A DNA stretch of 7,058 nt, taken from NCBI GenBank assembly GCA_945911685.1, contig CAMEAW010000145.1:1-7058 (forward strand). The letters are read 5' to 3'. Position numbers and translations under genes: made by a program. The notes under the pieces were generated by a model, which saw only the letters and a program-made list of their open reading frames with translations, was not told where the DNA came from and searched no databases. Below, in pieces: positions 1-4,679 of the stretch. The first letter of the stretch is position 1. Every line of letters starts with the position of its first letter. The stretch is from Bordetella parapertussis (GTDB lineage Bacteria > Pseudomonadota > Gammaproteobacteria > Burkholderiales > Burkholderiaceae_B).

Positions 1-569
1 AAATATGAGGCACCAGAAGGCGTCGCGAAGATTCCCCCAGCAACACCAGAAAACATTGCTGTGCCAGCGGTTGGCATTCCGCTAGCAGGCGTCGCACTGC
101 CTACGCTAGCGGCATTTGACGATGCTGCCACTGAAAAATTGCCGTAACCACCCCAGACGCCAAAAGTTTGATACTCCCAACCGGCAGCGTATGGATTTGC
201 GAAAATTGCTGCGGTTGTCTGCGCCTTGTTATAAGCAACAAAGGCAGTGCTGTAGACACTAGAGCTAATTGTGTCACCGTTTGCAGTATTAAAAGAAATG
301 CTCGACAGCGGAGTTTGCAAGGTCAAAATACTGATGTAGCGATTTGCGTCTAGCGTGGCGGTTACCAATGCGCCGCCCGGGCTTTGATAAGCACTGTATC
401 CTGAGACATAAGTGAAGCCACCCGCTGCCTGAACGGTTGACTTAGGAGTGACCTGACTCCACTGTTTAAACGCAGTGGGGCCAGCAGGCCCGCTTGAACC
501 GCTTCCACTACCACCACTACTGCAGCCCACAAGACCCAGCACAAACAGAAGAAAAATATTCTTGGTCAT
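1..569 (-). CDS. Surface lipoprotein, TbpB-like beta-barrel family (5' part, C-terminus off the left edge)
   Basis: The minus strand is open from an ATG at 569 to the window edge (189 codons, no stop). The first 16 residues read MTKNIFLLFVLGLVGC, a short signal peptide ending in a lipobox (L13-V14-G15-C16), so the product should be lipidated at Cys16 and anchored in a membrane, probably the outer one. A Ser/Gly linker (about 17-28) follows. The rest is rich in Gly, Ser, Thr, Ala and aromatic residues, including YQTFGVWGGYGNF and then SVGSATPASGMPTAGTAMF. The pattern 'G-ATP-S-PT-GTA-F-G' is what I recall from the C-terminal barrel of transferrin-binding-protein-like 'solute-binding' lipoproteins; the family call is from memory and moderately sure, while lipoprotein status is firm. 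An AGAGAG stretch about 5-12 bases upstream can serve as ribosome binding site. The ligand is unknown; transferrin itself is unlikely in an environmental bacterium. Confidence 0.8.
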   Translation of the reverse strand, partial: MTKNIFLLFVLGLVGCSSGGSGSGSSGPAGPTAFKQWSQVTPKSTVQAAGGFTYVSGYSAYQSPGGALVTATLDANRYISILTLQTPLSSISFNTANGDTISSSVYSTAFVAYNKAQTTAAIFANPYAAGWEYQTFGVWGGYGNFSVAASSNAASVGSATPASGMPTAGTAMFSGVAGGIFATPSGASY

Positions 570-715
570 GTTATCTCTCTCTTTAATTTGAAAACGTCGT
601 AGCGGCTCAACAGACCGCGTATTTCTAATTCTTGAACTGCTAGTATGCGCAGTCCGGTGGATCGCCAGGTGATACCACATAAAATTATTCCGTATCCAGC
701 TAATATTTTATTTTT

Positions 716-729
716 ATGATCTCGATCAA
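716..729 (-). promoter_or_regulatory. FNR/CRP-family-like box upstream of the lipoprotein gene
   Basis: Read on the minus strand the site is TTGATCGAGATCAT, one base off the FNR/ANR consensus TTGAT-N4-ATCAA. It is centred about 153 bp before the lipoprotein start codon. A possible -10 hexamer, AATAAT (684-689), lies downstream. A start site near 677 would put the box at about -45, close to the class II activator position. An alternative reading uses TTGATC itself as a -35, with ATATTA (701-706) as -10 at 17 bp spacing. Binding is not shown; it could suit another member of the CRP/FNR family. Confidence 0.3.
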
Positions 730-782
730 GTCGCACATCGAATGACTTACAGCAACGCGAACAATTTTATCGATTAGCTTTG

Positions 783-899
783 TGACAAAGACGAGCAGTC
801 CTGTGGCTTGCACAAAATTTTTGACAAAGGCGACGTATCGTGTAGCTTGCATAAAATTTTTGACAAAGGCGACTAGTCATGTAGCTTGCACAACAATTA
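783..899. repeat. Three tandem copies of a 39-bp unit
   Basis: Copies lie at 783-821, 822-860 and 861-899 with exactly 39 bp period and no gaps. Each begins TGACAAAG, has a variable middle, then a conserved GTRGCTTGCAYAA block and an AT-rich end (AAAATTTT in copies 1 and 2, degenerate in copy 3). The array sits 8 bp beyond the WYL1 stop codon. Copies are diverged at around a quarter of positions, concentrated in the middle, which suggests old duplication with the outer words kept. The words TTTTTGACAAA and TTGCACAA also occur upstream of the WYL genes, so binding-site clusters are one explanation; a mini-satellite is the other. There are no unique spacers between copies, so this is not a CRISPR array. 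Confidence 0.9.
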
Positions 900-906
900 A
901 TAACAT

Positions 907-1881
907 TCAGACGTAAAAGCTCATCATCTTTTTGATTGTCTCTGCCACTTTTTTCTTTAAATTCACCGGGCTTAAGACTTCGACATCGGACCCTTGAGCA
1001 AGTATGTCTTGAATCAACTCCCAGTCTTCTTTATAAGGGAGCTCAAGCGTGTAGCTGCCATCTGCATTGACTCGACCTACTTGCTCTGGATGCCATAACT
1101 CACGTGAAACCCACTGAGCTCTGAACGGCGTGAACTTTAGTTTTGCGACATGCTGATTTTTTCCATTGAAGATGCCATAACTCGATTCAAATATCTCATG
1201 CAAATTCGAATCACAAACAGCGTGCGCCTTTTCATCAATTAAAACGAGATTTGTAATTGAGTCGAGCGAAAAACTACGTAGCTCGTTTCGTAAATGACAG
1301 AAGGCATCTAAGTACCAGTTATCGCGGTAATAGACTAGACGTTGGGGAGACACTTGCCGTTCTGTCGTTAGTCCTGTTCGGCGTGCGAAGTGTTTGATAT
1401 CAATTCGTTTGTGTTGTATCAGTGAGAAGGCAATGATTTGAAAAAATTCACTTGAAACGCGTCTGTTAGCCATTGGTACAATTTTGATACGACTTTTAGC
1501 CGACTTTGCGTCACCGATACCATCATCAAGCAAACTCTCTAAACGAGATTTAAATGGTGCGACATAAGAAAGCAGCAGGCCACCAGGCTCAAGCTTCGAA
1601 ATCAACTCGATCATTGTGAGCAAAGCGTAGAGTTCTTGTTGATTAAACCAAACACCCGGTAACTCAAAGCTTCTAGTCTCTGAAGACTGCTGCATCATGG
1701 CGTAGCCGCGCAGTGCTGGCACATATTCAAAGGGGATACCGAGCCTATCGCGCATGTAGGCTAGATCACGATTCAACGTGGGTCGGGAGACCTCTAAGGT
1801 GTCGCGTAACTCTTGCATTGTCACTGACGGCTTTGCCATCAGCAAGGCTTGAATCTTGTAAAAGCGTTCGGTGCGATCCAT
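907..1881 (-). CDS. WYL-domain transcriptional regulator, YafY type (WYL1)
   Basis: Predicted 324-residue DNA-binding regulator, likely a cytoplasmic dimer. Residues 1-60 are a DeoR/HTH_11-type winged helix, with the recognition region around VSRPTLNRDLAYMRDRL (31-47). Residues about 140-215 are the WYL domain, with the signature NWYLD (W189-Y190-L191) after LVYYRD. Residues about 245-320 match the WCX C-terminal domain (LKFTPFRAQWV, ELWHPEQVG, DWELIQDIL). The WYL fold is known to sense nucleic acid or nucleotide ligands, often in defence and DNA-damage loci; the ligand here is unknown. I start at ATG 1881 rather than the in-frame ATG at 1899. The family typically begins MDRTERFYKI, the paralogue at 2758-3729 can only start there, and the conserved GGCGGA ahead of both then serves as ribosome binding site. 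It is 227/323 identical (about 70%, gap-free) to that paralogue. It has its own upstream region, so it is probably transcribed separately. Confidence 0.87.
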   Translation of the reverse strand: MDRTERFYKIQALLMAKPSVTMQELRDTLEVSRPTLNRDLAYMRDRLGIPFEYVPALRGYAMMQQSSETRSFELPGVWFNQQELYALLTMIELISKLEPGGLLLSYVAPFKSRLESLLDDGIGDAKSAKSRIKIVPMANRRVSSEFFQIIAFSLIQHKRIDIKHFARRTGLTTERQVSPQRLVYYRDNWYLDAFCHLRNELRSFSLDSITNLVLIDEKAHAVCDSNLHEIFESSYGIFNGKNQHVAKLKFTPFRAQWVSRELWHPEQVGRVNADGSYTLELPYKEDWELIQDILAQGSDVEVLSPVNLKKKVAETIKKMMSFYV

Positions 1882-1987
1882 TCTTTTTTTATCCGCCATT
1901 CACACAACTCAGTGCAGTCTTTGCACAATAAATAGTTGCCGTTTTGACAGATATTTTGCGCTTAGTGCTGGATCACCAAGCGATACT
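1882..1987 (-). promoter_or_regulatory. Promoter/operator region of WYL1, conserved with WYL2
   Basis: These 106 bp align with 3730-3833 almost without gaps, about 70% identical by eye. Best-kept blocks on the minus strand are AAGCGCAA, TGTCAAAA, AACTAT, TGCAC, AGTTG and TGGCGGATAAAAA. An inverted repeat GTGCA-N5-TGCAC lies at 1912-1926, about 30 bp before the start codon; the WYL2 copy has one mismatch (GTTCA-N5-TGCAC). WYL regulators commonly repress their own promoters through short palindromes, so this is a candidate autoregulatory operator. No strong -35/-10 pair is evident. Confidence 0.45.
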
Positions 1988-1988
1988 G

Positions 1989-2015
1989 AAAAAAATTTAA
2001 TTCACGATTCGTGAA
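1989..2015 (-). terminator. Probable factor-independent terminator after the 141-aa membrane protein gene
   Basis: The minus strand reads a perfect dyad, TTCACGA-A-TCGTGAA (2001-2015), then TTAA and a run of seven T after three more T-rich bases (1989-1998). As RNA this gives a 6-bp stem with a 3-base loop and a U-rich tail, 11 bp past the stop codon at 2027. The stem is short, so efficiency may be low. The 15-bp palindrome could instead be an operator for WYL1, whose conserved promoter block begins right beside it; the two roles are not exclusive. Confidence 0.4.
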
Positions 2016-2026
2016 AAAATTGATGG

Positions 2027-2452
2027 TCAGGTATAAAGCTGCCTGTTCAAAGCCTTGTTGAGGAGCTTGCACTTCGAAACCAAAAATCGGTATAAGCTCC
2101 AGAGCCGCATCGACAAGCGCCACAAGGCCGAGCTAAAGCCTGACACCAAAAAAAAGACATAGAAGAGGATCAGGACTTGTTCTACACGTGACACCTCGAT
2201 CTTCAAGATCCAGACAGGTGCAAGCGTCGCGATCAATCCAATACCCGCATTAAAATACCTCATAATGAGCGATGACTTATGCTCCCACACGACTAACGCG
2301 ATAAGAACTGGGCAAAGATAAATAAAGGCTGTCATCACCGTGCCGAAATAATAATGTCGTCCAGCGGCAAGAGAATCTTCAGCGTCTAAAGCGACGATTA
2401 AAGTTATTAAAAGAAACGTCGTTACCCCCGCCAATAAGAGCTTTTTACTCAT
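2027..2452 (-). CDS. Small four-helix membrane protein, unrecognised
   Basis: 141 residues, probably an inner-membrane protein. Hydrophobic segments at about 5-22, 36-56, 66-85 and 92-111 look like four transmembrane helices. A positively charged C-terminal tail follows (RLSMRLWSLYRFLVSKCK and onward), which by the positive-inside rule should face the cytoplasm. The N-terminus MSKK is also positive, fitting both ends inside. I recognise no family motif. Its start codon overlaps the stop of the 101-residue gene (ATGA, 2449-2452), so the two are almost certainly translationally coupled and may act together. Possible roles such as membrane effector, sensor or partner of the preceding soluble protein are guesses only. 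Confidence 0.7.
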   Translation of the reverse strand: MSKKLLLAGVTTFLLITLIVALDAEDSLAAGRHYYFGTVMTAFIYLCPVLIALVVWEHKSSLIMRYFNAGIGLIATLAPVWILKIEVSRVEQVLILFYVFFLVSGFSSALWRLSMRLWSLYRFLVSKCKLLNKALNRQLYT

Positions 2453-2754
2453 TTGGAATTGTGAGACACTGCTAAAAAACGTTTATTACGCAAAGCATCC
2501 ACGGCCTTTATCGCAAACGCTTTTGGCAAGGAGTGTATGAAGCGCCAAAGCCTATAAACTTTAGAGTCTTTCAATGACTGCGATTCGGCATTATGGTTAA
2601 AGACCAGAGCCGGCAGCCGCTCGCCTCGCTCAGTGATGATTTGTTCAATGGCCTGCAAAGCGTACGGATTCAATTCTGGGTTGTTTGCTCGTCTGGCTAG
2701 CAGATATGCCGACTCAGTATTATTAAAGCGTTCTTTAAAGTAGGCAAGGTTCAT
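2449..2754 (-). CDS. Small soluble protein of unknown function (101 aa)
   Basis: 101 residues, no signal peptide and no clear membrane segment. Residues 1-48 look like two helices of a widespread short motif in which a 'YLLARR...' helix is followed by 'LNPYALQAIEQIITERGERLP'. I have seen similar 'P-A-AI-EL-RG' helices at the N-termini of small bacterial membrane proteins. The rest is basic (RLWRFIHSLPKAFAIKAVDALRNKRF). The start lies 3 bp after the WYL2 stop and its own stop overlaps the next start, so it sits tightly inside a WYL2 - 101 aa - 141 aa operon. The ribosome binding site is weak (GAAG about 13 bases upstream), consistent with coupling to WYL2 translation. One idea is that this and the 141-aa gene are the split halves of an ancestral 'helical motif plus transmembrane' protein. 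Confidence 0.7.
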   Translation of the reverse strand: MNLAYFKERFNNTESAYLLARRANNPELNPYALQAIEQIITERGERLPALVFNHNAESQSLKDSKVYRLWRFIHSLPKAFAIKAVDALRNKRFLAVSHNSK

Positions 2755-2757
2755 TGA

Positions 2758-3729
2758 TTAATACAACTTCAAAATTTTCTGAACAGTCTCTTTCACTTTC
2801 TTTTTAAGTGCTGCGGGCGCGATCACTTCAACGTCAGGGCCTTGGCGCAAGATGTCTTGGATGAGCTCCCAATCTTCACCATAGGGTACTTCTAGTGTGT
2901 AGCTGCCATCTGCATGTACTTCGCCAACTTGCTCGGGATGCCAGACTTCGCGTGCAACCCACTGGGCTCTGAACGGGGTGAACTTTAGTTTGGCGACTTG
3001 GCGATTTTTACCTGAAAAGATGCCATAGCTTGTTTCGAACATTTCGCGCAACTCTGCCTCGGCCACATTCTTGGCGGCTTTATCGACGAGTTGAACGCCA
3101 TTGAGCGCATCCAAGGCAAAGCTGCGCAAACCTTCGCGCAGATGGCAGTAGCCATCCATATACCAATTGTCGCGGTAGTACACCAAACGCTGGGGTGACA
3201 CTTGCCGCTCTGTGGTCTGCCCTGTTTGACGCGCAAAGTGTTTGATATCGAGCCGTTTACGTTGCACTAAGGCGTGGGCAATCACTTGAAAATAGTCGCC
3301 CGAAACTTGGCGTTGTGCCATCGGCAAGATGCGGATGCGATTCATCGCCTCTTTAGAGCTGCCGATCCCTTCGTCTAACAAGCCTTCAAGGCGGGCCTTA
3401 AAGGGTGCAACATGCGGCAACAACAGGCCACCAGGCTCGAGCTTTGAGATCAATTCGATCATCGTCAATAAAGAATGAATTTCTTGCTGGTTAAACCAAA
3501 CGCCGGGTAGCTCAAAGGTTTTACCGTCTGTTGATTGAAGCGTCATGGCATAGCCACGCAGCGTGGCATCCCAGGCAAAGGGGATATGAAGCCGATCGCG
3601 CATATAGGCCAAATCACGATTTAACGTGGCGCGTGACACTTCAAGAGCCTCTTGCATCTGCTTCATTGTGACCGAAGGTTTGCCCATTAAGAGGCTTTGA
3701 ATCTTATAGAAGCGTTCGGTGCGATCCAT
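2758..3729 (-). CDS. WYL-domain transcriptional regulator, YafY type (WYL2)
   Basis: 323 residues with the same plan as WYL1: winged helix at 1-60 (VSRATLNRDLAYMRDRL), WYL domain at about 140-215 with NWYMD, where Met191 replaces the usual Leu of the signature, and WCX domain at about 245-320 (LKFTPFRAQWV, EVWHPEQVG). The frame is open up to 3822, but I start at ATG 3729. The family begins MDRTERFYKI, GGCGGA sits 8 bases before this ATG, and the upstream extension would encode the promoter block shared with WYL1. The recognition helices of the two paralogues are nearly identical, differing by Ala34/Pro34, so they probably bind similar sites. Positions 21-30 and 51-70 and the region 215-230 diverge most. 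The gene heads an operon with the 101- and 141-residue genes (3-bp gap, then a 4-bp overlap). It likely autoregulates and controls those two genes. Confidence 0.88.
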   Translation of the reverse strand: MDRTERFYKIQSLLMGKPSVTMKQMQEALEVSRATLNRDLAYMRDRLHIPFAWDATLRGYAMTLQSTDGKTFELPGVWFNQQEIHSLLTMIELISKLEPGGLLLPHVAPFKARLEGLLDEGIGSSKEAMNRIRILPMAQRQVSGDYFQVIAHALVQRKRLDIKHFARQTGQTTERQVSPQRLVYYRDNWYMDGYCHLREGLRSFALDALNGVQLVDKAAKNVAEAELREMFETSYGIFSGKNRQVAKLKFTPFRAQWVAREVWHPEQVGEVHADGSYTLEVPYGEDWELIQDILRQGPDVEVIAPAALKKKVKETVQKILKLY

Positions 3730-3833
3730 TATTTTTATCCGCCAATCATGCAACTGAGTGCAAGTGTTGAACCAATGATAGTTAACTTTTTGACAAATAT
3801 GTTGCGCTTTGCTCTGTCTCAATAGGTGATACT
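3730..3833 (-). promoter_or_regulatory. Promoter/operator region of WYL2 operon
   Basis: This is the counterpart of 1882-1987. A weak promoter can be read as TTGAGA (3817-3822), a 17-bp spacer and TATTTG (3794-3799). TTTTTGACAAA at 3787-3797 (plus strand) matches the junction word of the 39-bp repeats exactly. The half-palindromic block GTTCA-N5-TGCAC lies between the putative -10 and the start codon, a position suited to repression. The hexamer assignment is uncertain; the conservation between the two WYL genes is the real evidence. Confidence 0.42.
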
Positions 3834-3876
3834 AGAAATAATCTGGCAGAATATTTTGGTACAGCCGGCCTAAGGG

Positions 3877-3996
3877 CTAACGAGCCCCTGCCCTGAGCAA
3901 CACCAAGGGCATTAAACGCTGGGTACCAAACGTCAACATGCTTGCGCCCACGAGTACAACAAACCAAAGAAAAGATCTTTTTAAAATTTTGCTCAC
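3877..3996 (-). CDS. Doubtful 39-residue hydrophobic reading frame
   Basis: A GTG-initiated frame encodes 39 residues beginning MSKILKRSFLWFVVLVGASM, a basic N-terminus plus a hydrophobic stretch typical of a small membrane peptide or signal sequence, and ending LLRAGAR. It lies in the same frame as the YbjN-like gene, 13 codons past that gene's TGA. After its own TAG the frame stays open for 14 more codons, to a TAG at 3832-3834. AAAGG abuts the GTG, too close to act as a normal ribosome binding site. It may be a real small protein, the remnant of a decayed gene, or chance. A competing 85-residue frame (3782-4039) starts from TTG and looks spurious. Confidence 0.2.
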   Translation of the reverse strand: MSKILKRSFLWFVVLVGASMLTFGTQRLMPLVLLRAGAR

Positions 3997-4035
3997 CTTT
4001 GAGACTGATAGGTAATGAACAAACAAAAATAAAAC

Positions 4036-4503
4036 TCAATTCAAGGTCACAGGCTGCGACTCGCGGCGAAAGGCTGCGCGATAGTCACGACAGGCGCTCG
4101 CGATAAATTCCGCGGCCGAGGCTAAGGTTCTGGTGTACTCAGTGACATCCGCACAATGGGTTTCGTAGGTCAGCCAGACCGTGTTACTGCCATTGACTAC
4201 AACCTTTACGCAGCGGCGATCAGCGTTGATCTCATTTGCTACGTTTAAAGCGTTGGTTCGATCACTAGGGTCTAGCTCCCAGTACACGCAACAGTAAAGG
4301 CGAAAACCACCTTGGCTTTGATACGGATCAACATACAGCTTCCAGCCCTCACACTTAAAACCGAGTGAGCCGTCATTATCTAGCTTGGGACGAAAACCCT
4401 CCTCCATCAGATGATTCAAAATCTGCTGCAGATTAACGTCGACTTCAACTTTTGGAGTAGGTAAAGCAATGGTTGCACTCTCAGTGCTCAGGGCTTCTGA
4501 CAT
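4036..4503 (-). CDS. YbjN-like protein (155 aa)
   Basis: 155 residues, soluble, no signal peptide. After a low-complexity N-terminus (1-20), a helix at about 22-36 (VDVNLQQILNHLMEEGF) leads into alternating hydrophobic strands (GSLGFKCEGWKLYVDP, GFRLYCCVYWEL). Then comes a helix with ALNVANEINADRRCVKVVV and a further strand-helix ending near 142. This helix, antiparallel strands, 'A-NEIN' helix and strand pattern fits the YbjN / type III chaperone-like fold, whose members are thought to bind peptides or partner proteins. I base this on pattern, not on invariant residues. The start is well supported by AGGAG 7 bases upstream. The gene diverges from the NERD-helicase gene across a shared, palindrome-rich region, so co-regulation is plausible. 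Downstream, about 300 bp separate it from WYL2. Confidence 0.78.
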   Translation of the reverse strand: MSEALSTESATIALPTPKVEVDVNLQQILNHLMEEGFRPKLDNDGSLGFKCEGWKLYVDPYQSQGGFRLYCCVYWELDPSDRTNALNVANEINADRRCVKVVVNGSNTVWLTYETHCADVTEYTRTLASAAEFIASACRDYRAAFRRESQPVTLN

Positions 4504-4510
4504 TTGTGAT

Positions 4511-4515
4511 CTCCT
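4511..4515 (-). promoter_or_regulatory. Ribosome binding site of the YbjN-like gene
   Basis: AGGAG on the minus strand, 7 bases before ATG 4503. It is the clearest Shine-Dalgarno in the window and fixes this start. Confidence 0.75.
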
Positions 4516-4525
4516 GGGAATTGAT

Positions 4526-4544
4526 CCTCATATTCGATATGAGG
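4526..4544. promoter_or_regulatory. Perfect inverted repeat (operator candidate 1)
   Basis: CCTCATAT-TCG-ATATGAGG is a perfect 8-bp dyad with a 3-bp spacer. It lies 23 bp upstream of the YbjN-like start codon, where a bound repressor could block that gene. Its centre (4535) is 29 bp from the centre of the next palindrome, close to three turns of the helix, so proteins on both would face roughly the same side. It could also form an RNA hairpin in the leader of the minus-strand transcript. Confidence 0.5.
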
Positions 4545-4550
4545 TTAGTA

Positions 4551-4577
4551 TCATCTAATGAGTGACTCACTAGATGA
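4551..4577. promoter_or_regulatory. Near-perfect 27-bp palindrome (operator candidate 2)
   Basis: The 13-bp arms (4551-4563 and 4565-4577) around a central G at 4564 match at 12 of 13 positions; the mismatch is A4558/C4570. Arm ends read TCATCTA and TAGATGA, and the core is GAGTGACTC. Dyads this long in a divergent intergenic region usually bind a dimeric regulator. A terminator role makes little sense because both flanking genes are transcribed away from it. Which regulator binds is unknown; neither half-site resembles the WYL promoter blocks. Confidence 0.55.
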
Positions 4578-4601
4578 GACACTGGGGTACAAAGCCCTAA
4601 A

Positions 4602-4624
4602 TTTTCATCAAAATCTGATCAAAA
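4602..4624. promoter_or_regulatory. Imperfect inverted repeat (operator candidate 3)
   Basis: TTTTCATCA-AAATC-TGATCAAAA has 9-bp arms with one mismatch. It is AT-rich and lies 55 bp upstream of the NERD-helicase start, a place where it could act on that gene's promoter. Being AT-rich, it is the likeliest of the set to be chance. Confidence 0.3.
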
Positions 4625-4650
4625 GAAAGCCGCCTAAAACGGCTATTCTT
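4623..4650 (+). other. Leader hairpin ahead of the NERD-helicase gene
   Basis: AAGAAAGCCG (4623-4632) pairs with CGGCTATTCTT (4640-4650), leaving one bulged A and a 7-base loop. It ends 29 bases before the ATG. No uridine tract follows, so it is not a convincing terminator. The helicase gene has no recognisable Shine-Dalgarno, so this structure may matter for its translation or mRNA stability. Confidence 0.35.
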
Positions 4651-4679
4651 AGACAAGCCCCCCATCCAAACCAAAATTC

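Larger units (their letters stand above)
570..906. other. 337-bp gene-free stretch between lipoprotein and WYL1
   Basis: Both flanking genes are on the minus strand, so this is the 3' side of WYL1 and the 5' side of the lipoprotein gene. It contains an AT-rich leader, an FNR-like box (716-729) and the 39-bp repeats (783-899). I see no convincing terminator behind WYL1 and no RNA gene. Short reading frames cross the repeats in several frames (minus 700-852, minus 767-880, plus 782-916). None has a ribosome binding site, and they overlap one another, so I do not call them genes. Confidence 0.6.

Noticed and set aside
168..353. 61-residue plus-strand frame
   Set aside because: Antisense to the lipoprotein gene, with no ribosome binding site and no protein-like pattern.
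362..544. 60-residue minus-strand frame
   Set aside because: It is an out-of-frame shadow of the lipoprotein gene, which is open from 569 to the edge with a signal peptide and lipobox in another frame.
783..899. CRISPR array
   Set aside because: Repeats are directly adjacent with no unique spacers, and no cas gene is present.
1713..1931. 72-residue plus-strand frame
   Set aside because: Antisense to the start of WYL1 and its control region.
2985..3236. 83-residue minus-strand frame
   Set aside because: It lies in another frame wholly inside WYL2.
907..3729. Insertion sequence or transposon ends around the WYL block
   Set aside because: I found no transposase and no terminal inverted repeats or target-site duplications; the similarity is a direct duplication of regulator plus promoter.
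3730..3822. 31-residue N-terminal extension of WYL2
   Set aside because: It would translate the promoter block shared with WYL1, does not match the family N-terminus, and the GGCGGA site points to ATG 3729.
3870..3892. Terminator after the YbjN-like gene
   Set aside because: GGGCT-AACG-AGCCC (3874-3887) forms a 5-bp stem but no T run follows on the minus strand.
3782..4039. 85-residue minus-strand frame
   Set aside because: It needs a TTG start, overlaps the WYL2 promoter, and has no domain or membrane pattern; the overlapping 39-residue frame looks more protein-like but is itself doubtful.
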